A stretch of 64,000 bases of DNA from Aporrectodea caliginosa (Eukaryota; Annelida; Clitellata; Crassiclitellata; Lumbricidae): positions 1 to 64,000 of the forward strand of contig JACEVL010000098.1 of NCBI GenBank assembly GCA_020284085.1. The letters run 5' to 3'. Each line of letters opens with the position of its first letter. The first letter of the stretch is position 1. Below the pieces are notes generated by a model. The model saw only the letters and a program-made list of their open reading frames with translations. It was not told the origin of the DNA and did no database searches. Both the position numbers and the translations under genes were made by a program. Of the stretch, positions 29,417 to 39,540 are shown in pieces.

Positions 29417-30170
29417 TTTATGTCGAGCATTCTCATAACAATGATTCCACTCATTAATTTTATTCAGGCTGATTTCGCAGCTAGTTCAACTTTCAAGGTG
29501 TAAACCCTGAGAGTCGACAGTTGTTAAAAATCGAATCCCGATGTGTGAAGTCTAAACTTCCATTTGGACATCTTCAAAATGCTTTCATTTTATCAGATAA
29601 ATTAAAGTGCATAATAAAATTCAACTCCGCAAATATCCGTAATGGAAAATGAGGATGGCGACGCTATTCACAATTGTCACGACATAGCGTCATTAAACAA
29701 CAACGAAATTCATCTTCAAGAATGATTTTGTAAACATTTGTTATTATAAGAGATAAGTTGAGTGGCCATCAACGGTCGTGTCAGACATAGAAAGTCTCTA
29801 ACTCAGTGGATGCCTTGCACTCAAATGTTTACTCAGTTCAATTCTCTTGATATAAGTACTTATATCTTACACTAGTTTGAACGATTGGATGGGTAGAGGA
29901 TCTGAGTATTCAGGTTGACATGAGACGAGTAGTTCCTGGAGTTGGACAAGTGCGATGTTGGAGGATATCTGGGTTGTGTGAGATGATTTGGTGGTGAACA
30001 AATTTCGGAGCAACGTAGGACGGTAGTATGGCTAGGGAGTTGGAGGTTAAGCAAAGATAATGGAAATAAATTCTTACGATTTTTTTCTGTCAATAAAGTC
30101 ATTTAAGATTATGATTCATATCGTAATTATTTTCTCGCCTCTATATTGCGGTTGATGGTATTCTGTGGTT
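29395..30170 (+). repeat. Cassette C, S1-like body and block E
   Basis: Landmarks: CATCGGTTTATGTCGAGCAT, CCACTCATTAATTTTATTCA, GAGAGTCGACAGTTGTTAAA, GGCGACGCTATTCACAATTG, GTTGAACAAACG-type decay, ACTAGTTTGAACGATTGGAT, GATGTTGGAGGATATCTGGG, and CAATAAAGTCATTTAAGAT at the end. Non-coding. Confidence 0.6.
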
Positions 30171-30231
30171 ACTATTACAGTTCGAACGGATTGGACATAT
30201 TTTACATGCGCTGTCGTATTGCTGCGCGTTT

Positions 30232-30273
30232 TATATAAATATGGAGATAACCTTAAAAGAGGTGTTTAAAATC
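30232..30273 (+). promoter_or_regulatory. Promoter-like module heading cassette D
   Basis: TATATAA, 16 bp, then AAAAGAGGTGTTTAAAATC. GCTGCGCGTTT directly precedes the TATA box. This is one of the most typical copies. Confidence 0.65.
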
Positions 30274-30440
30274 CGCGGATGATGTCGTAAGCCATTGTAA
30301 GCCATTGTGATAATGGTGTATCTCAGACATCCATTCATTACTTTCAGGCGTCCAGTATTTAACGAAATATGTGAGGGCGAAGAACAGATTAGATTAAAAT
30401 ATGATTACCATACATTTCATAAGTGGGACTTAAAAGATAA
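30251..30440 (+). repeat. Cassette D
   Basis: Carries GATGATGTCGTAAGCCATTG, GATAATGGTGTATCTCAG, CATCCATTCATTACTTTC and GTCCAGTATTTAACGAAAT. Confidence 0.55.
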
Positions 30441-30780
30441 CAACACCATTGATTGATACTATTGTGGGACATGGAATGTGGTCCAACGACAGTGTATTGA
30501 TGCATGGCATTCTTGAATTTGGAGTTTGTTTTTTTCTTGTTCTCGAATTTGTTTTCGTTCTCCTGATGTTCTCGTTTTTGTTCTCGATCTCTTGTTGTTT
30601 ATCAGGACACCGCCGACAATTTTATTACTTAATGTCATTTCGCTTTTATATTCGTGTTAAATTTTATTTCTTCAGCTGTTCTTTGCTTGCCCTGCTCGTT
30701 CTTTTTATTTATTTCTTCCTCCTTCCCTTCGACATAGCTCCTTGCGATTGTAGGCCACCGGTCGTTAGGTGATTCCTTTT
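30440..30780. other. Unassigned sequence
   Basis: A 107-residue Phe/Leu-rich frame on the plus strand is most likely a product of T-rich composition. I find no landmark in it. Confidence 0.4.
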
Positions 30781-31036
30781 ATTCTGATTTCACTTGCAGC
30801 GATCATCGACTGATGTTTGGGATTTTATTATAATGACGCGATGCAATTCATTGGATTAGGTTAGATTTGATAAGTTTAGATTAGATTATAGTTGATTGGA
30901 TTAGATTAGATTAGATTAGATTACATTAAACTAAATCAAATAGCATTTGATTACATTAGATTAGATTTGGTGAGGTCCTGGTGACGTTATTACATTTTAC
31001 AAATGTAAAACTTAACTGCCCACAAATAGATAGCAG
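30780..31036 (+). repeat. Pre-A spacer with (GATTA)n
   Basis: ACTTGCAGCGATCATCGACTG, ATTATAATGACGCGATGCAA and a (TTAGA)n run near 30895-30930. Confidence 0.55.
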
Positions 31037-31048
31037 TTACCACGGATT

Positions 31049-31103
31049 GTGTGTGTGTAATTCGTTTATTTAACGACGCCGTCATATCGACGATGATTGG
31101 CGT
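31049..31103 (-). mobile_element. Short retro-insert S3
   Basis: A 55-bp insert with the 12-bp duplication TTACCACGGATT (31037-31048 and 31104-31115). On the minus strand it ends CGGCGTCGTTAAATAAACG and an (AC)n tail, like a bare LINE 3' end. Confidence 0.8.
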
Positions 31104-31127
31104 TTACCACGGATTATTTCCGCGCCT

Positions 31128-31171
31128 TTAATATACTGATATCAGTAGCTTTTAAACAGGTGTTTAAAATC
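31128..31171 (+). promoter_or_regulatory. Promoter-like module heading cassette A
   Basis: CCGCGCC, TTTAATATAC, 17 bp, then TTTAAACAGGTGTTTAAAAT. Confidence 0.5.
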
Positions 31172-31505
31172 AATAGTCCTTTGCTCCTTCGTTTCCAGCC
31201 TTCTCTGCAGTAGCAAACGTAGCTTCATCAGCAGTTGACAACGACTGATATTGTTTTTCTGCTTCCTCTGGTTCCTTTGTTTCCCCACAAGCGAAAATGG
31301 TTTTGTTGATAGACGTGTGCCTGGAATTCATGACCCAGAAGAAGTGTTTGGAGGGCTTTTGAATACCCCTCTTCTTGTTGTTTTATGATGTTATGTTGAA
31401 TATAGCAAGGATTTTTTCTGGAAACTGAAATCTTTGAAGGATTAATAGTATGCATAAACTTTAATAAAATATTTTGTATTTCGTGAAAATTCGTAGTTCA
31501 AAATA
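31151..31505 (+). repeat. Cassette A
   Basis: CCTTTGCTCCTTCGTTTCC, TCTGCAGTAGCAAACGTAG, CATCAGCAGTTGACAACG and CATGACCCAGAAGAAGTGTT. Long-range match to 5779-6100. Confidence 0.6.
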
Positions 31506-31558
31506 ATAATCGATCATCTCTACGTAAAATCGGACGTACGCGTGGAACACAATTGTGG

Positions 31559-31677
31559 TGGTGGTGGTTTTTCTGTTTAACGACTAGCTGTGTGGTAACA
31601 GAGACCATTAGCGTCGCCCTCCTCCTTTATCCAGGCTTGGGACTGGCACTGTCAGAAAGCAAACAGTGGCGGAGTTT
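31559..31677 (-). mobile_element. Short SINE S1 insertion
   Basis: Flanked by a 13-bp duplication AACACAATTGTGG (31546-31558 and 31678-31690). On the minus strand the tail is (CCA)n. Confidence 0.9.
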
Positions 31678-31706
31678 AACACAATTGTGGATTGTGTTGC
31701 GCTTCT

Positions 31707-31748
31707 TATATAGAAACAGTACAGCATTAAAAAGAGGTGTTTAAAATC
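31707..31748 (+). promoter_or_regulatory. Promoter-like module heading cassette B
   Basis: TATATAG, 16 bp, then AAAAGAGGTGTTTAAAATC. GTTGCGCTTC precedes the TATA box. Confidence 0.65.
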
Positions 31749-32045
31749 AACAATTGTCAAAGACAGGCATTCGGGTACAGTGATGCACCGTGGAGCCAAC
31801 CATTAATCTTATGCATAAGTATCCAGTTTTTAACATCTTGCGACGACTTAAACCGATGACTTAGAAATTACTTTACCTTTCAACACATTAATGTAGACTT
31901 TCTAATTCTCTGGTTCAACGACTCCATGTCACACTTTAAATAATAGAACCTTCCGCATAATGCTCTATTGCTTGTTTAAGTTGCGGCTGTGTCAACTTGA
32001 TTTTTCTTTTAATAAACGAATATGTGATGATGATGATGTCAGTGA

Positions 32046-32194
<149 letters not shown>

Positions 32195-32261
32195 TCTGCT
32201 GAACTTCAGTCGCAAGATGCCGTCGAAAACTGCATGGATCGGATTTTAATAATTGCTTCTG

Positions 32262-32299
32262 ACTAAACACCTTTTTAAAGCTTAAAATTTGGCTATATG
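32262..32299 (-). promoter_or_regulatory. Promoter-like module closing cassette B
   Basis: Reverse motif CTAAACACCTTTTTAAAG, 15 bp, then CTATATG. Confidence 0.5.
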
Positions 32300-32523
32300 T
32301 TTTTCCATCTTACAAAAGCCGTTGATTTATACAAAACATTTATTTGGTCATCTGGTAGATACACCTTCGAAATAATTCTGTTTTGGAAAACATGCAGATT
32401 TTGTTTTCTCTCATAGAGAAAATCCCAATTTCTCTCTCTTTGTGATATTGCCCATTTGTGTCGGTAGAGAAAATGATCGAATTCTTATTTTCAGATTATA
32501 CCTCCACTAGTCTCAACGCATTG

Positions 32524-32830
32524 CTCTCTCTATTTCCACAGCGGATCGCCAATAGGGTTTCTGCGCTGGTCTGGCGCTGCATGCCTACATGCAGCGCCCC
32601 CTATATCGCTCCCCTATACCTGCTCGCGGACTACCATAAAGCAGCGGCGCTCTTTTTTCGGTCGCTGGCCCTAGGACCTGGAATGGGCTCCCTGTTGCAC
32701 CCCGCCTAGTGCCTAGGGGTCACACCACTACCTTCTTTGTAAACCTCAAGACTGTATTGTTTAGCCGTGGTTGGACTGGGAGCGCTTCTGAGTAGATTAC
32801 CTTGAAGGGGCGCTATATAAAAACTCCTTA
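32524..32830 (+). pseudogene. L2-like LINE 3' end, decayed
   Basis: CACAGCGGATCGCC...TGGTCTGGCGCTGC aligns with QRISYRIIALVWR of the LINE at 36808. GACCTGGAATGGGCTCCCTG corresponds to the P-WNGLP block. The 3' end is GGGGCGCTATATAAAAACTC with (AATAAT). Frameshifted throughout. Confidence 0.7.
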
Positions 32831-32844
32831 ATAATAACAATTGG

Positions 32845-32957
32845 TTGGTTAGTTGTTGATAACGACACTGTGTCTTAACAAAGATGATTAGCGACGCCCT
32901 CCTTTCTCCAGACTTGGGACTGGCACTACGAGAATGCAGGCAGTGGCGGAATTAAAA
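32845..32957 (-). mobile_element. S1-type SINE, older copy
   Basis: TAACGACACTGTGTCTTAAC, GGGACTGGCACTACGAG and CAGTGGCGGA, in minus orientation. I could not define a duplication. Confidence 0.6.
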
Positions 32958-33089
32958 TTTAAATAGCAGCCACCAAACTGTATGTTTAACTTCTACCAAC
33001 ACACCACTTGCCACAGCAACAGTTTTTTTTAATGTGCTTAATATCTTTCTTCAATCCCTAATCAAAATTAAAAAATCAGCGAAAGAATA

Positions 33090-33094
<5 letters not shown>

Positions 33095-33178
<84 letters not shown>

Positions 33179-33199
33179 TGTGTGTGTGTGTGTGTGTTT
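33095..33199. repeat. (TG)n(CGTG)n microsatellite
   Basis: TG repeats with a central TGCG block at about 33140-33180. Confidence 0.95.
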
Positions 33200-33300
33200 T
33201 TTAACGACTAGCTGTGTGGTAACAAAGACCATTAGAGTCGCCCTCCTCCTTTATCCAGGCTTGGGACTGGCACTGTCAGAAAGCGAACAGTGGCGGAGTT
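33098..33300 (-). mobile_element. Short SINE S1 with long (CA)n tail
   Basis: Flanked by GAATAGCCAGCGT (33085-33097 and 33301-33313), 13 bp. The TG/TGCG microsatellite lies inside the duplication, so it is the expanded tail of the SINE. Confidence 0.9.
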
Positions 33301-33502
33301 GAATAGCCAGCGTCCATAATCATCAATATTTAAGTAAGGAATTTCGTCTTGAAAAAGGTGTGTAAATATTAACGAAACTTTGTATTTGTAGAAGTTTCCC
33401 GAAACCTCACGCGTTTCTGGGAGAAGTGGACGAATTTAGATTTGAGTGACGGGAACAATTACGGCAGAGGACATCGTGCGAAATGTAGTGTAGTGTATTA
33501 TT

Positions 33503-33741
33503 GCATTGTATTGTATTGTATTGTATTTGAACACTTGTTATAGCGCCCCTACCAGATTTCCCATTCAGAGGCGCTCCCGACTACTTGCGCGAACGCTGAA
33601 TAGGAGTTTAACGCCGAAGTGCATGAACAATTGGAAGTCAAGGACTTACCCAGGGTCACTACGCGGCGGCTTGAGGTGGATTCGAACCCGCAACCCTCCA
33701 GCTGCAAGGCACCGAAACATACCTCCAAACCACCGCGCCCC
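33503..33741 (-). mobile_element. tRNA-derived SINE, family T2, with L2-type tail
   Basis: On the minus strand the head reads GGGGCGCGGTGGTTTGGAGG. A perfect B box GGTTCGAATCC follows (near 33670). The middle includes GACCCTGGGTAAGTCCTTGA. The 3' end is GGGGCGCTATAACAAGTG with (ATACA)n. tRNA heads joined to a LINE-type tail are the classic SINE design. Confidence 0.85.
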
Positions 33742-33759
33742 AGTTGTACTGTGATGTGT

Positions 33760-33840
33760 TGTATTGTATTGTATTGTAATGTAACTGAACATTTATATAA
33801 CGCCCCTTCCAGATATCTACTCTACTTCCAGATATCTAGT
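33760..33840 (-). repeat. L2-type 3' tail fragment
   Basis: (TTGTA)n, then AACATTTATATAACGCCCC. Confidence 0.5.
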
Positions 33841-34180
33841 CTGCGCTGGCTAATAATTATGATGTTAGATGTAATTAAAAACGAATATATTACATCTCGT
33901 AGCAAAACAATGCACAGTAAGCTAAAAGAGTGACCATAATACTGAATCATTGTAAATATACGCAGATAATTATAAATGGCCACATAAGCACAAATATGCC
34001 GCAATTGTTCATGTACCGCCGCTACTTAGTGTATATTATTGAACAGAGGCAAGGACAGCCCCAAGCTTGGAGAAAGGAGCATGGAGGAGGGCGACGCTAG
34101 TCATCGTTGTTAGGATACAGCTTCGTAAAACATCAGTGTGTATTTTACTACTGCTATGATCGTAATAAAATAACTTCACT

Positions 34181-34218
34181 TTGCAAACCTTTTAAAAGGT
34201 TCCATTCCGAGATATATC
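34181..34218 (-). promoter_or_regulatory. Promoter-like module closing cassette J
   Basis: Reverse motif GCAAACCTTTTAAAAGG, then GATATATC. Confidence 0.45.
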
Positions 34219-34244
34219 TAGCTGTACATATTCGCAAAATATAT

Positions 34245-34345
34245 ATGTAAAGAGCTAATCAAGAGCTGTAATATGCCAAAACTAATCTTTGTCGGCGGCA
34301 GCGGCCTGTGTTGTCATAAGCTGCCGTTAAACTGCGGATCCAATC
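34245..34345 (+). mobile_element. Short SINE S2 insertion
   Basis: Flanked by CAAAATATAT (34235-34244 and 34346-34355). Typical S2 body, slightly longer at its 5' end. Confidence 0.8.
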
Positions 34346-34439
34346 CAAAATATATTATTTCTACGGCGTTGTAAAACATTGGTAAAGTTTGGACGGAAGA
34401 TGTCGCTATATTGTATGAACAACATAGCGTAGGAAGAAC

Positions 34440-34870
34440 TGCGTCTGTCCTTTGGCTGTTCTGTCGCCACTGTTTCTTGTCCTCGGCTTAGGTAAGTTGC
34501 TTATTAGAACGACGAGATGCGACATAGAGACAGTTAGTGACGTGGGAGGAGACAGACACGTAGACAGAGACGGGTACAGGGAGAAACAGACACACACTTT
34601 CAAAATATGGAGCGAGAAATACTGAGCCAGACACACAGAGATGGAGGCGGAGACAGGTACAAAGACACGGAGCCAAAGGGCACATCGATGATACAGAGGA
34701 ACACAGACAGAGAGGTTCGTCGAGACACAGGCATACATACATGCATAAATAAATACACATAAATAAATTCACAATGATGGGCAGGGTTACAGAAACAGAG
34801 AGACGGATATAGAGAAAAAGACAGTGCACACGAGAGAGAGAGATAGACGGAGAAAGAGACAGAGAGACAG
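34440..34870. repeat. GACAGA-rich low-complexity tract
   Basis: Homologous to 26740-26980 and of the same composition. The Cys/Ser/Val-rich minus-strand frames are artefacts of it. Confidence 0.7.
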
Positions 34871-34885
34871 ATACAGCTAGTGTAC

Positions 34886-34914
34886 CATTGTATAAGCAGA
34901 ATGCTTATACAATG
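34886..34914. repeat. Short perfect hairpin
   Basis: CATTGTATAAGC and its complement around AGAAT: 12-bp stem, 5-nt loop. Confidence 0.7.
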
Positions 34915-35330
34915 TCTCATGTGAAGTTTCGTGAGTCTACTTCCAGATGACAATCTCATCCGGTGTCAAATGTCAAATGAAAGCCAGCAGTCGATAATAA
35001 CGAAGAGAGCGTATCTTAATAGCATCCACGAAAACAGGAAGACACCGATCAGAAGATCCTCTTCCAACTTCCGCTTCGCTTCGACGAGTTCGTGCTGTTG
35101 TAGCGCCTTTTTAAATCGCATCGTCGGCCCTCAAATATCAAGTATGTAATTATGAGATTTTGATGAATTATTAAGTCGAGTCAGGTAGAAGACGAACGGG
35201 CAGACAACGACGAAAGTTGATTACGGAAGGGACAAATTAATTAAAGTTAATTTGTGTGGCTAAATAAGACAAGGCTGACAATATTCCAATTGAAGAATAG
35301 GTACATTACAAACGTCACGCATTTGCTAGA
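34915..35330. other. Unassigned sequence
   Basis: No gene or repeat recognised. Confidence 0.35.
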
Positions 35331-35332
35331 TT

Positions 35333-35405
35333 TATATAAGTACAAGAAAAACCTTTAAAAAGGTGTTGAAATACAATAAAAACCTTTAAAAAGGTGTTTA
35401 AAATC
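35333..35405 (+). promoter_or_regulatory. Promoter-like module with duplicated motif, cassette D
   Basis: TATATAA, 16 bp, then AAAAAGGTGTTGAAAT. After a 30-bp tandem step a second ACCTTTAAAAAGGTGTTTAA follows. Only the first copy has the 16-bp distance to the TATA box. Confidence 0.6.
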
Positions 35406-35560
35406 AGCTATTGATGTCGTTCTGCCGCATACACCCACTCATTTATTTTATGTGTTTGCATCGAATATTTAACATTAGAAGGTGATCATATTAGATTAAA
35501 TAATAAAAAAAATTTATAAAATGAAACTTATAAGAGCGCGCGAAATGATGGATCAATAAA
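35381..35560 (+). repeat. Cassette D
   Basis: ATCAGCTATTGATGTCGTTC, CACCCACTCATTTATTTTATG and GAATATTTAACATTAGAAGG. Confidence 0.5.
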
Positions 35561-35584
35561 ATTGTGCAGTGTATTACAATTCTA

Positions 35585-35790
35585 TAGAAGATGAGGGAGC
35601 AGTCCCTTAATCTAGCTCTGGCATATGCGAGTGGGAAGCCTTTCCCTCGCCCTCTCAGCTTCCCACCAAAGTGTACAGTCAGTGTGCTCATTAGATCCCA
35701 GTTTGCTAAGGGGTGCAGGTGGAGCAGAAATATCTAACCAAATTTTTGCTCTGTAAGGGATTTAAACCCTAGACTTCTGGCTTACGAATT
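35585..35790 (-). mobile_element. SINE family K, tRNA-like head remnant
   Basis: GGAGCAGTCCCTTAATCTAG, GGGAAGCCTTTCCCTCGCC, AGTCAGTGTGCTCATTAGAT and GGTGGAGCAGAAATAT. It ends with GGGATTTAAACCCTAG, whose complement resembles a B box. Related copies are at 40830 and 47855. Confidence 0.5.
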
Positions 35791-35985
35791 CCTTTCTTCA
35801 CATTGTTTGACAATATAACTCAAATTATTTTCTTATTAATTTTATGAAAACTGGAGTCTTTGACGGATTAGCAATTCGTATAAAATGTCGTAATAGATTC
35901 CTTATTTCGTGAAAGTTTCAAGTTCAACAAACGACCTATCCCTACTAAAGCTCGTAGGGCCTTCTTGAAAATAATTATAGAAGGA

Positions 35986-36074
35986 TGGATGGATGGATCC
36001 ACAGTTTAACGGCAGCTTATGACAACATTGGCCGTTGCCGCCGACAAAGATTATGTTTTGGCATAATACAGCTC
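35986..36074 (-). mobile_element. Short SINE S2 insertion
   Basis: Flanked by the 13-bp duplication TAATTATAGAAGG (35973-35985 and 36075-36087). Tail (ATCC)n on the minus strand. Confidence 0.9.
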
Positions 36075-36099
36075 TAATTATAGAAGGCGTTGCGCGTTT

Positions 36100-36144
36100 T
36101 GTATACGTAGGAGTAGTAAACCATTAAAAAGAGGTGTTTAAAAT
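36100..36144 (+). promoter_or_regulatory. Promoter-like module heading cassette B
   Basis: TTGCGCGTTTTGTATACG, then AAAAGAGGTGTTTAAAAT at 36127. The TATA is weak. Confidence 0.5.
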
Positions 36145-36545
36145 GAACAATTGTCGTCGGCGTTTTTGCATCTAAGTTATGAGTCGTTGAGCCAACCATT
36201 AATTTTATGCATTAACGTACGTTATTTAACGATATCTTGCGGCGACCTAGACCGATTGTTGTCATAGGTCGACGTTAAACTTTGGAATAATAATAATAAC
36301 CTGGACAGATGATTTTGGAAGTAACTTTGCCCTAATTATAACACATAATTAATCCACAAATTGAGCGCCTGATATTAAGAAATGTAGACTTTCTATTCTG
36401 TGGTTCAACGACACAATTTCAGACTTTCGAAGTTTGGTGTTAACGATTACGAAAATGATTATGATTTCATTTAAAATACTACAGTTATCAATCAATCTAA
36501 TATTCGTTTATTCATTAGTTAACATATTTGAACCTCATTTGCACG
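36123..36545 (+). repeat. Cassette B
   Basis: GAACAATTGTCGTCGGCG, AACCATTAATTTTATGCATT, ACGATATCTTGCGGCGAC, TGTGGTTCAACGACAC and GAACCTCATTTGCACGCAA. It resumes beyond inserted elements at 37600-37760. Confidence 0.6.
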
Positions 36546-36584
36546 CAAGGTATGCATGCACTTGTCAATAGGTAAGAATATTAC

Positions 36585-36735
36585 TTTTATTTATTTATTT
36601 ATTTAATCCAACGTTTAACGCCGTCTTATGACATCAAAGGCCGTTGACGACAATACAGGAAAGATACAATTAAATGATTTCAAGAAACTTATAGCGTCCG
36701 AATGACACCATCAATTGTGTCAAACAGAGCTTTAC
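36585..36735 (-). mobile_element. Retro-3'-end insert with (TTTA)n tail
   Basis: On the minus strand: ATGGTGTCATTCGGACGC, GTCGTCAACGGCCTTTGATG, GGCGTTAAACGTTGGATT and (AAAT)n. Same family as 26464-26575. Confidence 0.6.
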
Positions 36736-36807
36736 AATTTCACTAATATTCAATTTTTTGTAACATAAGGATGCAGTTTTATCGGGCAATATAGTCTTAG
36801 AATGTAA

Positions 36808-37545
36808 AGTTGTGCAGCATCAACTCGGCAGCAGCTTGCGAAGCTAGACCTTTCTACCATTGCTGCAAACTTCCCTCAGTTTGTCTTTTCCTCTGTTGTC
36901 CGTGACCTTGGAGTTACACTGGACCAAGAGTTAACCTTTGCCCCACATATAAACCGCCTCTGCCGTGATTCATACTATCAGTTACGCCAGTTTCGCACTG
37001 TTGCTCGCTCACATACTTCAGACTCCACCGCTACACTCATCCACTCTTTTATCACTGTCCGACTTGACTACTGTTGCTCACTCTATGTTGGCCTCCCAGC
37101 TTGTCGGTTGGGGTGCCTGAACCGGGTCCTGCGCTCTGCCGCACACCTTTGCGGACGTATCCCCAAATTTGGCCACGTCTCAGGTTATATGCTGGATGTG
37201 CTTCATTGGCTTCCTCTACTGCAGCGGATCTCATATCGGATCATCGCTTTGGTCTGGCGGTCCTTGCTGGGCCTAGCTCCTGCCTATCTACGTGACCTCT
37301 GCTGCCCTACCTTGGGTGCTCCGGGTCGTCGCTCTCTCCGCTCTACTGAGCGGGGCGTGCTCATGGTCCCTTTTAGCCGCACAGCTACTAAGCAGAATCG
37401 GGCCTTCTCAGTGGTTGGCCCCTCCCTCTGGAACGGGCTTCCTTTGATGCTGCGCTTGTATCCCAGAATCCACTCTGAATCTTTCTATACTTGCCTCAAA
37501 ACTGTCCTTTTCAGCCGTGCTGTGGTCGGGAGCGCTCCTGAGTAG
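36808..37545 (+). pseudogene. L2/CR1-like reverse transcriptase, C-terminal half
   Basis: The frame is open from 36808 (after a stop) to 37545, 245 residues, without an ATG at its start. Blocks: SSVVRDLGVTLDQ, FITVRLDYCCSLYVGL, VLRSAAHLCGR, LHWLPLLQRISYR, APAYLRDLCC, RAFSVVGPSLWNGLPLMLR and SFYTCLKTVLF. This is the region after the RT palm in L2/CR1 elements. The palm with YADD is lost to 5' truncation. Confidence 0.85.
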
Positions 37546-37600
37546 TAACCTTGAAGTGGCGCTATATAAAACTTTGTAATGAATGAATGAATGAATCAAC
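37546..37600 (+). mobile_element. 3' end of the L2-like LINE
   Basis: AAGTGGCGCTATATAAAAC, followed by (ATGA)n. The same end closes the fragments at 32524 and 52395. Confidence 0.8.
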
Positions 37601-37899
37601 TACCAATGAACTCACCATTCTAACAACAGTAATCGTAATCTAAAACTCCAAACTTCTAAAGCGAATTTCAAAACTCAAGCGCGGGACACCAACTTATTCA
37701 CGAGCGCTGCGTCAAGTCAAAGTTATTTACCATCTTGATGCCAGCGTCAGAAGCGCTGAGAGTAGCTTCTAATAGCTTTTCTGCGCTTTTCCAGATGCAA
37801 CCACTGTAAATATTTTGCATCATCTGTCCATCTTGTTAAATGTGAGCGTTGTAATTGCATTATTAAAAGGCTACTTACTTACATTCAGTACATGCCTAT

Positions 37900-38115
37900 A
37901 GGTCGGAAGGTCGACGTGGATGGTCCTAGCAGCCATAAGATGTCGTTAAACACTGGAAGGTATACTAGCATCCAGTATTTAATGAAATCTTATGACAACC
38001 AAGGCCGTTGACGTCGTAAAAAATTAGTTTGAACAATTCTCATCGTAACATTGGCAGTAGATTATTCTGACCGAAAACCGGATTAAATATATTGCGCAAT
38101 TTATTTGCATTGGTA
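37900..38115 (+). repeat. Decayed cassette D
   Basis: GCATCCAGTATTTAATGAAAT, GACAACCAAGGCCGTTGACG and CAATTCTCATCGTAACATTGG. The module is lost. Confidence 0.4.
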
Positions 38116-38156
38116 ATATACAGTTGTGAAATGCCTTAAAAGGGTGTTCAAATGAA
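38114..38156 (+). promoter_or_regulatory. Promoter-like module heading cassette F
   Basis: TAATATAC, 17 bp, then AAAAGGGTGTTCAAATG. Confidence 0.45.
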
Positions 38157-38490
38157 CGCCTAACATTGTTAGCTTTTTTGGGACTGTGGTGCCAACTGCA
38201 AGCAAACATTTATTTTATGCATAAGAGCCCAGTATTTAGCGACATCTTCTGACGGCGAAAATTGATGACTTGGAAATTTGTTTAAATTACAACTCTAATT
38301 AGTATGCGTATTTGATATTAATACACCCACTTCGAAAGATAATTTCTGCCGACGTCAACGGCGTTTGATGCCATCAGATTTTGTTAAGGTGTTTTGAACT
38401 ACAATATTATGGAAATTGTATACAAATCATCTTTAGTTATCTTCAGGTGTTATCAAATGTCAATACTTTGATGGGAAACGGGAGCTTCTA
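38133..38490 (+). repeat. Cassette F
   Basis: CAAGCAAACATTTATTTTATG, AGTATTTAGCGACATCTTCTG and GATGACTTGGAAATT. It ends at the minus module at 38491. Confidence 0.5.
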
Positions 38491-38532
38491 TTTGAACACC
38501 TTTAACATGATAGCATTACATTCTATATAAAA
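38491..38532 (-). promoter_or_regulatory. Promoter-like module
   Basis: Reverse motif TTTGAACACCTTTAACATG, then CTATATAAAA. Confidence 0.5.
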
Positions 38533-38559
38533 CTTAAACACGCCAGATAATTATTGTAT

Positions 38560-39350
38560 GTAAGTTGTTGGATGGCGTTGTTTTGCGTCGTAACGGTTGG
38601 AGAAAAAAAATGAAACTAGCGACATCTACAGTCTACACAACAATCTGAATCAGCAACTGGTATCGCATCGGATCAAACTGAACTTTCAGCTGATGATGAA
38701 GGCATAGATGAAAACATCGAAATTACAGAAGAAAACGTTTAGTTCAGTGGTAAAATCTGACTCTTAATAATAAAACGAATAAATTTAAGTTCAAATACCT
38801 GATAACTCGCTAATGGCAGATGCAATACCGGACGGGAATTGCGGATCATTAGACATGAAATGATCCCGACCATTAGACACCATGTGTTATTACTGTTATG
38901 AAAAACTAAAATTGTAGAAAAATACGACAATTTCCAATGGAATTACCCGAAAAACTAAAAACCCTCCAAATCGTTTTCCTGTTTACGCCCCTGTTACACA
39001 CTCAAAGATCTCCAGAGATTGTAACCTGGGTTTGATTGAACGACAAGAAGTGAACTCGAAGAACTGGTCATCAAAGGATACTTTTCTCAATGAGATCCCT
39101 CCATTTTTAATGTCAGATCAGAGAAAGTGTCACGTCAACCCAAAAAATAATTCAGATTGAAGAATCCAGATTTTAGTGTACATGTAAAGCATAACAGGAA
39201 ATGCATGACTGTAAATGATCCTGTGAATGCATTAATTAAATGGGATTTGAATCAAGGGATGTCTGTAACACTTTATGATTTTGATGAATCCTTCGGTAAA
39301 ATGTACTGCCACATGCTTCTTTTGAAACCCCGGATAGTGAGAGATTGACT
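38560..39350. other. Unassigned segment with two short frames
   Basis: Two plus-strand stretches could be decayed coding sequence: 38640-38741 (acidic, ending EITEENV) and 39157-39348 (63 residues). I recognise neither. Nothing else in the window resembles this segment, so it may be a fragment of another element or a captured gene piece. Confidence 0.3.
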
Positions 39351-39359
39351 CAGAGATTG

Positions 39360-39480
39360 TGTTATCTTTTGGACTTTATGATAACGGTTCCATATACGTC
39401 ATTGAATTAGATTGAATTAGATAACAATAGATTAGATTGACGACGATATTGCACTTCAAAGGAATCTCAGCTTAATTGCG
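39360..39480 (+). repeat. Pre-A spacer
   Basis: TTTTGGACTTTATGATAACGG, GTCATTGAATTAGATTG and GACGATATTGCACTTCAAAGG. Confidence 0.5.
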
Positions 39481-39498
39481 CCTCACAGCCGCGCCTCT

Positions 39499-39540
39499 TA
39501 CATATAGATCTGAATTACATTTAAAGAGGTCTTTAAAATG
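39499..39540 (+). promoter_or_regulatory. Promoter-like module heading cassette A
   Basis: CCGCGCCTCT, CATATAG, 14 bp, then TTTAAAGAGGTCTTTAAAAT. Confidence 0.5.

Larger units (their letters stand above)
33345..34180 (+). repeat. Cassette J with SINE insertions
   Basis: Begins TCTTGAAAAAGGTGTGTAAAT. It continues with AGAAGTGGACGAATTTAGATT, AAATATGCCGCAATTGTTCATG and an S1-like body near 34040-34140 (GGGCGACGCTAGTCATCG). It ends at the minus module at 34181. Confidence 0.5.

Noticed and set aside
30449..30772. 107-residue hydrophobic frame resembling a membrane protein
   Set aside because: T-rich composition gives Phe/Leu frames, and no homologous frame exists in related cassettes.
34406..34959. 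Three overlapping Cys/Leu/Ser-rich frames of 110-119 residues
   Set aside because: Complement of the GACAGA-rich tract.
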